64,000 nt of DNA from Azospirillum ramasamyi (GTDB lineage: Bacteria > Pseudomonadota > Alphaproteobacteria > Azospirillales > Azospirillaceae): positions 1,250,978-1,314,977 of the forward strand of contig NZ_CP029829.1 of assembly GCF_003233655.1 (NCBI RefSeq). Direction: 5' to 3'. Below the pieces are notes generated by a model. It did not search any database. It was not told the origin of the DNA and was given only the letters and a program-made list of their open reading frames with translations. Positions within the stretch are counted from its first letter, which is position 1. Each line of letters begins with the position of its first letter. The position numbers were made by a program, and so were the translations under genes. This document shows positions 33,245 through 41,712 of this stretch, piece by piece.

Positions 33245-36200
33245 TCACTCCGCCGGATGGACCGTGATCCGCCCTGTGTTCTGGCGGGCGAAGAAGCGCG
33301 GCTTGTACATGTCCTCCACCGTCGCGCCCGGCAGTTCATAGGTGCCGGGGGTGATGGCGCGGACGATGAAGGCCAGCTTGAAGCTCTGCTGGTCCTCCGT
33401 CAAATCCACCGCGGCGACATAGCGGTCATCGCGCGCCTCGGTCGTGCGGGTGTAGCTGAGGTCGCCCAGCCACTGCATCTCCTCCGGCGTGCCGCCGCCC
33501 AGCTTGGCGTTCTCGATCTCCCAACCGGCGGGCAGCGCGTGGGTGACGATGCCCTGGTGGAACAGCTTGGTGTTGGCCTCGCCCTCCAGCACCACCACGA
33601 ACACGTCGTTCTGCTTGATGCCGTCGAGGTTCAGCACCTCGCCCTTGCGGGTGAAGAAGTTGCGCTTGATGCGCAGCCCTTCTCGCGCCGCCGGCTGCGG
33701 CGCCACCGGCACGCCGGACAGCGACACCGCCTGCCAGACCGCCGTCCTGCCGGCATTGGCGACCGGGATTCCGGCCGTCAGCTGGGCCGGCGTCGGGGTC
33801 AGGTCGACCCGCGCGCCGTCGCGCTTCGCACCGCCCAGCGTCACCTCCACCTTGGCCGGCGCGCCGCGCAGCAGCGCGTCGGCGGCCAGCACCGACCATG
33901 CCTTTTCCTGCGTGTTGGTGCGGTTTGCGGCAGTGGCCGAGGCCGGAAGCCGGTCGATCAGCGCCGGGATGCGGGCGCCGGCCATGTTGACCTCGGTCAT
34001 CAGCGCCACCAGCGCCGCGGCGTCGCGGACGGTGGAGCCGTAATCGACATGCCAGTCCTCGCGCGCCAGATGGCCGACCGCGCTGTCGAAGGCGCCGGCC
34101 GCCCGCTCCTGATCGCCCATGCGGGCCAGCGCCGCCCCCAACTGCCCCTTGGCGAGCGGCGTCGGCAGCTTGTCCAGCGCGGTGTCGTGCAGGTAGCGCG
34201 CCGGCCCGGGCAGCGACACGCCCGCCAGCGCCAGCGTGTGCAGGGCATAGGCCCGAACCGCCAACTCGGCCGGTTCCGTCGCGCTTGCGATGGCGCGCTG
34301 GCGCAGCCAGGACAGTACATCGGCCAATGGCTTGTCCGGCACCGCCTCTCCCTTCTGCTTGGCGCGGACCAGGAACTCGGCGGCATAGGCGGTGAGCCAG
34401 CCGTCGGTCTCGTCATTGGCGCCCCACAGGCCGAAGGAGCCGTCGAAGCGCTGCTTGTCCAGCGTGCGCGAGATCGCCTGCTGAACCCGCGCCTCCAGGC
34501 CGTCGTCCGGCTTGCGGTCCTTGCCCAGCGCCAGTTCCACGTCGCGCACCACCAGCAGCGGCAGGGCGCGGCTGACCGTCTGCTCCAGGCAGCCGAAGGG
34601 ATAGCGGTCGAGCGCCCGCAGGATGCCGCCGACGTCAAAGGGAGGCGCGGTGGTGAAGCTGGCCGACCAGCTCGTGGTCCCCGGCAGATAGGCCGCAAGC
34701 TCCGCCCCGTCGAAGCGCAAGCTCTCGCCGGGCGCGATCTGGCGGGTGATGAACTGGGTCTCCACCGCCCGCGCCGGGCGGACGGTGATGCCGTACTCAT
34801 GGCTCAGCGCTAGGTTCTCCGGCCCCTTCACCGCGACGGCGACATGGCCGATGCCGGCGGCGACGCCCTTCAGCGGCACGACCAGCGTCTTGCGCTCGCC
34901 CTTCGCCAGAGGCACGGACAGGCTGCCGCCCTCCACCGACACCGTGTCCCGCGCGGTGACGGCGACCTCGTAGGTGCCGGCCGCCGCCTCCACATTGTGG
35001 AGCGACAGCGTCACCCTGCTGTCGTCGCCGGGGGCGAGGAAGCGCGGCAGGATGGCGTCGGCGACCAGCGGATCGCGCACCGTCACCGGCCCGGCGGCGG
35101 AGCCGACCCGGCCGCGGCTGTAGGCCACCGCCATCAGCCGAAGCTCGCCGTTGAAGTCCGGCACGTCGAAGCCGATGCGGGCGGTGCCGTCGGCTCCCAC
35201 CTTCACCGGCCCCTGGAACAGCGAAACCACGGTGAAGGGCACCACCGGCAGACCGGCCCCGCTGGAATCGCCGCCCTGGCGCATGGCGCCATAGGGACCG
35301 TCGAGCGGGTCGATCAGCCGGCCGTAATCGTCGCGGATGTCGAGACCCAGCCGGCGCTTGCCGAAATAATGCCTCTCCGGCTGCGGGCTGGCGAAATCGG
35401 TCAGGCGCAGGATGCCCTCGTCCACCGCGGCCAGCGTGACATAGCTGTCCTCCAGCGACCCGCCATCGGCGGCGGCGACCTTGACGCCCACCTCCAGCCG
35501 GCTGCGCGGGCGCATCACCTGCGGCGCGTCCAACGTGACGGCCAGCGCGCGCACCGACGGATCGACGCCAACCCAGGCGACGCCCATGGCGCGCACCGGC
35601 TGGCGTTCCCGCCCCTTGACCGGCGGACGGTAGGCGGTGGCGGTGACATAGGCGCCGGGCCCCCAGGCGGCATCGACCGGGATCTCCACCGTCGTTCCCT
35701 CGGCCGGGACCGGGATGGTGCGCACGTCGAAGATGCGGTCGGTCGCCACCGTCACCAGCAGTTCGCCGGCAAAGGGCGGAGCGACGCGGATGCGGGCGGT
35801 CTCGCCGGGCTTGTAGGATTGCCTGTCGGTCGAGACCTCCAGCTTGTCCGGGATGTCGGCGGTCTCATCGCCGCTGGCCCAGCCGGAATGGAAGCGGTAG
35901 GAGCTGGCGACGCCCGCCGCCTTGTCCGTCACCTCCAGCCGGTAGCGGCCGAAGTCCCGCTTGCCCAGCGCCACCTGTGCCGGCTTGTCGGCGGCGACAT
36001 CGACGGTGCCGGACGCCAGCGGCACGTCGCGCACCGTGGCATTGTAGCTGTAGCGGCCGTCGCGGCGGAACCAGACGAAGGAGACCCGCTCCTCCACCAG
36101 TTCCCACGTGATGCCGGGCTTGGCGACGGCGCTGCCGTCCGGCGCCACGGCGACGAGATCGAAGACGGCCTCCGCCCCCTCGCCGATGCGGCCGTCGGAG

Positions 36201-38461
36201 AAGCGCGGCCGCAGGCCCAGCGCATGGCTCATCGGCCGCACCGGCACACTCACCGACTTGTGGACCGGGCGCCCGCCCGGTTCGGACAGGGTGACGCGGA
36301 TGTCGGCGCGCAGCGGCTTGCTGGTGTCCGGCACCTCCGGCAGCGTCACCTCGATGCGCGACACGCCCTGATCGTCGGTGGTCGGGAACTCCAGCGGGTC
36401 GAGCCGCTCGGTCGGGTTGTCCTGCACCCGGCCGAACCGATAGTCCTTGAAGGCCGGATAGGGCATCGGGTCGGGCTTCAGCGCCACCTCGGCGGTGCCG
36501 TCCAGCCCGGCGGCCGGCGGGCCATAGAGGAAGCGGCCCTGTGCCGTCACCGCGAAAGGCTGGCCCGGCACCAGGATCGGAGCGCCGGCCGTCAGGTCGA
36601 GCGCCAGCTTGACCGGCACGAAATCCTCGACCTGGAACTCGCCGCGGCCGATCGGCTCGCCCTTGGGGTCGCTGTAGACCAGCACCTGCCAGCCGCCGAG
36701 CGGCGCGGTGCGCGTCAGCGTCAGCGGCAGGAAGAAGCCGCCGGCCTCCCGGCCCTTCAGGGCGCCGCTGTAATATTCGGTGCCGCTGGGGCGCAGGATC
36801 TTCACGGTCAGCGGGAAGTCGTCGACCGCCTCGGTCTTGTCGTCACGCAGCAGGATCGACAGGTTCACCGTCTCGCCCTGGCGGTAGACGCCGCGGTCGG
36901 CATAGACGAAGGCGTCCATCGGTCCCGGCGCCGGACGCCCGCCCACCCCACGGTCGCTGAGGTCGAAGGCGGCGCCGGTCAGGTCCTGCATGGCGAAATC
37001 GATGCCGAGATAGGCTATCACCATTTCGGGCGCATTCCCGCCGGTCTTCAACAGGCCGGGCGCGAAGCGGGCGCGGCCGAACTCGTCGGTCCTGGCGCGG
37101 GCCAGTTCGGAGTTGTTGCGGGCGACGAGCGCCACATCCACGCCCGGCAGCGGCTTGGCCGATCCGAAGGAGCGGGCGAAGACGGTCAGCCCGTCGGCGC
37201 CGCGGAAGCTGGTCAGGCCGATGTCGGACAGCAGCACCCATTGGGTCGCCCGCGCGTCCCAATGGTCGGCCTCCTCCGCGTCATGCGGGCGGGCGGTGAC
37301 GACATAGAGGCCAGCCTTGGGATCGTCGCCCACCGCCTGCCGGAAGGGAATGGCGGCGGTGGTGTCGCGGTTGCGCTCCCCTTTCACCTCCAGCGAGCCG
37401 GACCACACCAGCTCGCCGTTCTCCTGGGCCAGCCGGTCGGCGGAATAGCCGGTCAACTCGTTGAAGATGCTGCTTTCATACTTGTTGGAGACAAGCGCCC
37501 GGTCGGCGATGCGGTAGACCGACACGTCGAGCCGGTCGGTGTTGACGCTGACCACCGGGATGCCGTCGGCGCCCTTGCGCGGCAGGATGTAGGCGGAGCC
37601 GCGGAAGGCGGCCATCGCCGGCCGGTCCGGCACACGCACGCGCTGGGTCTCGTCCGCCTTCAGCGCAACGCCGTCCTCGCCCGGCAGGCCCTGGCTCAGG
37701 GTGACGGTGTAGCCGTTGCCGTGGGTGACGCCGCGCAGGCAGAGGCTGTTCTCCCGCGCTTCGAGCGCGGTCCTGGTCGGCGGTTCCACCCGGACGTAAT
37801 CGTCGAAGCGCACGCCCTGCCTGCCGCTCAGCCGGTCGGAGAACTGGAAGCAGACGCGCGGGCTGGCGCCCTCCGCGTCGACGGTGATGCCGGTCATCGC
37901 CAGCCCGGCTTTGCGGCGCATGGCGGCGAACCGCTCCTCCAGCTTCGGCGCCTGGGCGTCGAGGATGGCCGCCTCCAGCTTCGGCGCCAGTTCGCGGATG
38001 GACTTCAGCGCCTTGACCGCCTCGTCCGGCTTGCCGAAGGCCTCGTCCATCAGCGTGGCGATGCGCCAGAGGATGGCGACGCGTTCCTCGTCCTTCGGGT
38101 TGAACTGGCCGGCCATCACGGCGCTCTGCAGGGCGCGGTCCCGGTTGGGCGGGGTGGCGGCCATCCAGACCGCGCTCAGCTCCAGCCAGACCGACGGCGA
38201 GCCGCCGCCCTGGGTGATGGTCTTCTCATAGGCCTGAATGGCCCCGGCCATGTCCTTGCGGTCGCGGGCGGCGCGCGCCTGTTTCAGCAGGTCGGCGATC
38301 ACCTGCGGCTTCGGCTGCGGCGGCGATTTCAGCAGCAGTCCATTGGCGTAGGCGCTGGCGTCGGACAACGCTCCCGGCGGCGTGTAGTCGGCGCGAACCG
38401 GACCCGCCGCAACGGCCGTCACCACCAGGACCCAGAGCAGCGTCAGCAGCCGTACCATCAT
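33245..38461 (-). CDS. Bacterial alpha-2-macroglobulin family protease inhibitor
   Basis: A 1738-residue periplasmic protein of the YfhM type, thought to trap proteases and protect the cell wall with PBP1C. A Sec signal peptide covers 1-24 (ending GPVRA), with no lipobox Cys, unlike the E. coli lipoprotein. Macroglobulin MG domains occupy most of 250-1150. The thioester motif CLEQ is present at Cys1291 within YPFGCLEQT, so it is the thioester-active class. A helical TED domain follows (about 1280-1560). The start at 38461 has AAGG close upstream and a second ATG directly after it. It is transcribed with pbpC. Confidence 0.94.
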   Translation of the reverse strand: MMVRLLTLLWVLVVTAVAAGPVRADYTPPGALSDASAYANGLLLKSPPQPKPQVIADLLKQARAARDRKDMAGAIQAYEKTITQGGGSPSVWLELSAVWMAATPPNRDRALQSAVMAGQFNPKDEERVAILWRIATLMDEAFGKPDEAVKALKSIRELAPKLEAAILDAQAPKLEERFAAMRRKAGLAMTGITVDAEGASPRVCFQFSDRLSGRQGVRFDDYVRVEPPTRTALEARENSLCLRGVTHGNGYTVTLSQGLPGEDGVALKADETQRVRVPDRPAMAAFRGSAYILPRKGADGIPVVSVNTDRLDVSVYRIADRALVSNKYESSIFNELTGYSADRLAQENGELVWSGSLEVKGERNRDTTAAIPFRQAVGDDPKAGLYVVTARPHDAEEADHWDARATQWVLLSDIGLTSFRGADGLTVFARSFGSAKPLPGVDVALVARNNSELARARTDEFGRARFAPGLLKTGGNAPEMVIAYLGIDFAMQDLTGAAFDLSDRGVGGRPAPGPMDAFVYADRGVYRQGETVNLSILLRDDKTEAVDDFPLTVKILRPSGTEYYSGALKGREAGGFFLPLTLTRTAPLGGWQVLVYSDPKGEPIGRGEFQVEDFVPVKLALDLTAGAPILVPGQPFAVTAQGRFLYGPPAAGLDGTAEVALKPDPMPYPAFKDYRFGRVQDNPTERLDPLEFPTTDDQGVSRIEVTLPEVPDTSKPLRADIRVTLSEPGGRPVHKSVSVPVRPMSHALGLRPRFSDGRIGEGAEAVFDLVAVAPDGSAVAKPGITWELVEERVSFVWFRRDGRYSYNATVRDVPLASGTVDVAADKPAQVALGKRDFGRYRLEVTDKAAGVASSYRFHSGWASGDETADIPDKLEVSTDRQSYKPGETARIRVAPPFAGELLVTVATDRIFDVRTIPVPAEGTTVEIPVDAAWGPGAYVTATAYRPPVKGRERQPVRAMGVAWVGVDPSVRALAVTLDAPQVMRPRSRLEVGVKVAAADGGSLEDSYVTLAAVDEGILRLTDFASPQPERHYFGKRRLGLDIRDDYGRLIDPLDGPYGAMRQGGDSSGAGLPVVPFTVVSLFQGPVKVGADGTARIGFDVPDFNGELRLMAVAYSRGRVGSAAGPVTVRDPLVADAILPRFLAPGDDSRVTLSLHNVEAAAGTYEVAVTARDTVSVEGGSLSVPLAKGERKTLVVPLKGVAAGIGHVAVAVKGPENLALSHEYGITVRPARAVETQFITRQIAPGESLRFDGAELAAYLPGTTSWSASFTTAPPFDVGGILRALDRYPFGCLEQTVSRALPLLVVRDVELALGKDRKPDDGLEARVQQAISRTLDKQRFDGSFGLWGANDETDGWLTAYAAEFLVRAKQKGEAVPDKPLADVLSWLRQRAIASATEPAELAVRAYALHTLALAGVSLPGPARYLHDTALDKLPTPLAKGQLGAALARMGDQERAAGAFDSAVGHLAREDWHVDYGSTVRDAAALVALMTEVNMAGARIPALIDRLPASATAANRTNTQEKAWSVLAADALLRGAPAKVEVTLGGAKRDGARVDLTPTPAQLTAGIPVANAGRTAVWQAVSLSGVPVAPQPAAREGLRIKRNFFTRKGEVLNLDGIKQNDVFVVVLEGEANTKLFHQGIVTHALPAGWEIENAKLGGGTPEEMQWLGDLSYTRTTEARDDRYVAAVDLTEDQQSFKLAFIVRAITPGTYELPGATVEDMYKPRFFARQNTGRITVHPAE

Positions 38462-38572
38462 GTCGCCTTATAACCGGAAGCGGGGATATCCGGTTATAGC
38501 GCCGATAATCAGCCGGCTACGATAGGCCGAACCGCCAATTCCACTTTTCGCTATTCCGTCGGGTTCTCACCC

Positions 38573-39472
38573 TCACCGGGGAGGGGGACCGTCATCGACG
38601 GCCAGACGCACGAACGCCCGTTCGGCGATGCTGCGGTAGCGGTCGCGGTGGCGCAGCAGGTGGAAGGGCCGGGCCGGCAAATCCAGCCCCTCCAGCGCCA
38701 CGATCCGCCCCGCCGCCAGATCCTCGGCGACGATCAGGTCGGACAGCACGCTCGCCCCCAGCCCGGCCAGCAGAGCCGCCCGGATCACCCCGCCGCCGGG
38801 CAGCGTCATCGCGACATCGAGCCCGTCCGGGTCCAGCCCCACGCCGCGGATCGCGGCCCCGAACAGCGCGCGGGTGCCGGAGCCCGGTTCGCGCAGGATC
38901 CAGCGCCCGGCGGCGAGCATTGCCGGATCCACCCGCCCGAGCGCCGCCCAGGGATGCCCCGCCCCGACCACCAGCCGCAGCCGGTCGCCCTCGGTCGGCT
39001 CGCTGACCAGCGCGGCATCGGTCACGGCGCCCTCGGCGATCCCGAGTTCGGCACGGCCGTCGCGCACCGCCTCGGCCACCTGTTCGGTGTTGCCGATGAA
39101 CAGATCGACGCGGATACCCGGATAGGCCCCGGCGAAGCGCAGCAGCCGCGGCGGCAGCCAGTGGTTGCCCACCGTCTGGCTGGCCGCCAGCCGGAGCGCG
39201 CCGCGCGACAGGCCCGACAGCTCGGCCAGCATCGTCCCGGCCTCCTCCACCTTCGCCAGGATGGCGCGGGCCTGACCGTGGAGCAGCCGTCCGGCGGCGG
39301 TCAGTTCCACCCGCCGGCCGATGCGGTCGAACAGGCGCAGGCCGTGCTCCGCCTCCAGCGCGGCGATGGCGGCGCTGACCGCCGGCTGCGACAGGTGCAG
39401 CATCTCCGCGGCGCGGGTGAAGTGCAGCATCTCCGCCACGGTGGCGAAGATGCGCAGCTGCTCCAGCGTCAC
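38573..39472 (-). CDS. LysR-family transcriptional regulator
   Basis: A 299-residue LTTR. The winged helix-turn-helix (about 1-60) reads VTLEQLRIFATVAEMLHFTRAAEMLHLSQPAVSAAI-like motifs. The effector domain (about 90-290) has GALRLAASQTVGNHWLP and GAGHPWA. The start is GTG at 39472, overlapping the moeA stop by GTGA, so the regulator is translated with moeA instead of being divergent from a target. LTTRs with this effector motif include CysB/YeiE-like and molybdenum- or selenium-linked regulators, but the ligand cannot be told here. It is last in the moeA-lysR operon. Confidence 0.9.
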   Translation of the reverse strand: MTLEQLRIFATVAEMLHFTRAAEMLHLSQPAVSAAIAALEAEHGLRLFDRIGRRVELTAAGRLLHGQARAILAKVEEAGTMLAELSGLSRGALRLAASQTVGNHWLPPRLLRFAGAYPGIRVDLFIGNTEQVAEAVRDGRAELGIAEGAVTDAALVSEPTEGDRLRLVVGAGHPWAALGRVDPAMLAAGRWILREPGSGTRALFGAAIRGVGLDPDGLDVAMTLPGGGVIRAALLAGLGASVLSDLIVAEDLAAGRIVALEGLDLPARPFHLLRHRDRYRSIAERAFVRLAVDDGPPPR

Positions 39473-40707
39473 GCGAACAGGCCGGTGAAGGGCAGGAAGT
39501 CCACCAGATCGCCCGGCCGCACGGCGGTGGCCTCCGCCGGCATGTCGACCAGCCCGTCGGCCTCCACCATCGAGGTCAGCACGCCGGAGCTGTCGCTGGG
39601 GAACTTCACCGCGACCGGGCGACCATCCTCGCCGCGCTCCAGCCGGGCGCGCAGGAACTCGCGGCGGCCGGGCTTCTTGGTGAAGGTGAAGCCGGCGACC
39701 ACCAGACTGCGCGGCGTGGCGATGCCGGACGCGCCCGACAGGCGCAGCACCAGCGGCCGGCCCACCAGCAGGAAGGTGACCATCGCCGACACCGGATTGC
39801 CGGGCAGCCCCAGGAAGGGCGTATCCCCCACCCGCCCCAGCGCCAGCGGCTTGCCCGGCTTGATCGCCAGCGTCCACAGGTCGATGGAGCCCAGCGCGTT
39901 GACCGCCGCCTTGACATGGTCCTCCTCGCCTACCGACACGCCGCCGCTGGTGACGATCAGGTCGGCGGTGCCGGCGGCGTCGGCCAGGGCGGCGCGGGTG
40001 GCGTCCGGCCGGTCGGGCAGGATGCCGAGGTCACGCACCTCCACCCCCAGCGCATCAAGCTGGGCGGCCAACGTGTAGCGGTTGGCGTCATAGATGGCAT
40101 GGTCGGGCTTCGGCGTCCCCGGCTCCCGCAGCTCGTCGCCGGTGGAGAACAGCACCACCCTCAGCCTCTTGCGCACCATCAGGCTGGAGCGGCCGACCGC
40201 GGCGGCGAGACCGACCTCCTGGGCGCGCATCCGTTGGCCGGGATGCAGCACGACCGCACCGGCGGTCATGTCCTCTCCCGCGGAACGGATGTTGGAGCCC
40301 CGCTTCAGCGAGGCGGGCACCAGCACGGCGTCGCCGTCGGTGCGGCAATCCTCCTGCATCGCCACGGTGTCCGCCCCGGCGGGGACCGGCGCGCCGGTGA
40401 AGATGCGCACCGCCTGCCCCGGCCCGACGCTTCCCTCATAGCTGGAGCCCGCCGGCACGCGCCCGACGACGTCGAGGCGCCGGAACCCCTCCCCGGCATC
40501 GGCGGCATAGGCCCAGCCGTCCATCGCCGACACGTTGGCCGGAGGCACGTTCACCGGAGCCACCACCTCTTCCGCCAGCATGCGGCCGAGAGCCTGGCGC
40601 AGCGGCACCTCCTCCGTTCCGGTCACGGCGCCGTACCCCTGCGCGACGCGCGCGACCGCCTCGTCCAGCGACAGGGGGGTGGGGCCGTGTGCGGAGCAAT
40701 CGTCCAT
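39469..40707 (-). CDS. moeA: Molybdopterin molybdenumtransferase MoeA
   Basis: MoeA inserts molybdate into adenylylated molybdopterin to finish the molybdenum cofactor used by nitrate reductases and other oxidoreductases. Motifs include NVSAMDGWA (Asp in the active site), RIFTGAPVPAGADTVAMQE, FSTGDELR, VTSGGVSVGEEDHV and the C-terminal GLPGNPVSA. The length of 412 is typical. The start ATG at 40707 has AAGGA ten bases upstream. A longer version from 40770 has no ribosome site. An FNR-like box lies about 120 nt upstream. Confidence 0.96.
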   Translation of the reverse strand: MDDCSAHGPTPLSLDEAVARVAQGYGAVTGTEEVPLRQALGRMLAEEVVAPVNVPPANVSAMDGWAYAADAGEGFRRLDVVGRVPAGSSYEGSVGPGQAVRIFTGAPVPAGADTVAMQEDCRTDGDAVLVPASLKRGSNIRSAGEDMTAGAVVLHPGQRMRAQEVGLAAAVGRSSLMVRKRLRVVLFSTGDELREPGTPKPDHAIYDANRYTLAAQLDALGVEVRDLGILPDRPDATRAALADAAGTADLIVTSGGVSVGEEDHVKAAVNALGSIDLWTLAIKPGKPLALGRVGDTPFLGLPGNPVSAMVTFLLVGRPLVLRLSGASGIATPRSLVVAGFTFTKKPGRREFLRARLERGEDGRPVAVKFPSDSSGVLTSMVEADGLVDMPAEATAVRPGDLVDFLPFTGLFA

Positions 40708-40825
40708 GGTTTCGATGTCCTTGGTTCTGGTGATCCGGCGGCGTGCCGATCCCGGCAGACTCTCACGCACGCCCGAGGGAGCGGCAAGGTCGCCGGATCG
40801 GTACCGTCAACTGCAACGCGCGACC

Positions 40826-40839
40826 TTGATCGACGTCAA
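40826..40839. promoter_or_regulatory. FNR/FixK-like box upstream of moeA
   Basis: TTGATCGACGTCAA matches the FNR consensus TTGAT-N4-ATCAA at nine of ten positions. It is flanked by a further pair of complementary bases (C and G). It lies between the cutA stop and moeA, centred about 125 nt before the moeA start. In Proteobacteria such sites couple genes to low oxygen, and molybdenum-cofactor genes are known targets in some species. Function here is inferred. Confidence 0.5.
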
Positions 40840-40889
40840 GAGCCTGTTTCGCCATGCGGCGGCCGCGCGGTCCACCGCATCCCGGCCGG

Positions 40890-41222
40890 TCAGGCCGTTT
40901 CCGCCCGCAGCCACTCCAGATAGGCGGGATTGCCGCGCCCGACCGCAAGTTCCACCACGCAAGGCGTATCGTAGCTGTGCAGGCCGCGCACCCGTGCGGT
41001 CAGGCGGTCGAAAAGCGAGGACCGGGTCTTGGCGATCAGAATCGCTTCCTCCGCCTGCTCGACGGCGTCGTTCCACCGGTAGACGGAGGTCATGCCGTCC
41101 AGCACATTGGCGCAGGCGGCCAGGCGCTCCTCCACCAGGGTGCGGCCGATGCGGAGCGCCTCCTCCTTCGAGCCGGCGGTGATGTAGGCGAAGACGAGCG
41201 GGTCGGCGCCGGTTTCGGGCAT
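40890..41222 (-). CDS. cutA: CutA divalent-cation tolerance protein
   Basis: A 110-residue trimeric ferredoxin-like protein. It begins LVFAYITAGSKEEALRIGRTLVEERLAACANV, the family opening. Then come SVYRWNDAVEQAEEAILIAKT and the C-terminal LHSYDTPCVVELAVGRGNPAYLEWL. The role is unclear despite the name: a link to copper tolerance has been questioned. AAGGAGG eight bases before the ATG at 41222 fixes the start. It is divergent from the 105-residue hypothetical gene. Confidence 0.95.
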   Translation of the reverse strand: MPETGADPLVFAYITAGSKEEALRIGRTLVEERLAACANVLDGMTSVYRWNDAVEQAEEAILIAKTRSSLFDRLTARVRGLHSYDTPCVVELAVGRGNPAYLEWLRAETA

Positions 41223-41348
41223 GGAATGGCTCCTCCTTTTCGATGCACCTGCGATGAGCTTTCGCGTAGGATGCCCGCACTTTGCCACAGCCCCCGCCAG
41301 GGCCGGCAACCCCCTGTCCCGTTCCATATCCGCAAGAGTCGCCCGTCC

Positions 41349-41666
41349 ATGGCCAAGCCCCGCCGTTCCCCGACCCGCAGCGCCCCATCGGATGTCCAGG
41401 GGGCCTGGCTGCGCCGCGGTCTGAACCAGCCGGGCGGCAAGCTTCCGCTGTTCGACGAGCGGGGGCAGCGGGTGAAGAAGGCGACGGTCGAAGCCTGCCT
41501 GAAGGCCGGCTGGGCGGAGCGCTTGTTCGACAATCCGCTGAAGCCGGACTGGCTGGTCTGCCGCCTGACCGAAGCCGGGCGGGTCGCGCTGAACGGACCG
41601 GGCGGAAATGAGGAAGCCCCGATGGATGGCGCGGGGGAGGATGCGCGCCAGGGCGCGCTGATCTGA
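41349..41666 (+). CDS. Conserved-looking small protein, possibly winged helix
   Basis: A 105-residue protein. The basic N-terminus MAKPRRSPTRSAPSDV is followed by AWLRRGLNQPGGKLPLFDERG, then a helix-turn-like KKATVEACLKAGWAERLFDNP and LVCRLTEAGRVAL, a pattern seen at the end of winged-helix domains. The tail is acidic and Gly-rich. There is no membrane segment or Cys pair. I cannot name a family. The start at 41349 is the first Met after the region overlapping cutA. It is convergent with the hybrid kinase. Confidence 0.6.
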   Translation: MAKPRRSPTRSAPSDVQGAWLRRGLNQPGGKLPLFDERGQRVKKATVEACLKAGWAERLFDNPLKPDWLVCRLTEAGRVALNGPGGNEEAPMDGAGEDARQGALI

Positions 41667-41712
41667 TAGACAACTCGGCAGGGAACGCACCGCCGCCCCT
41701 GCCGCAGCGCCG

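Noticed and set aside
31262-38473. Very long plus-strand open frames antisense to pbpC and the alpha-2-macroglobulin gene
   Set aside because: Both lack domains and are antisense mirrors of well-supported genes.
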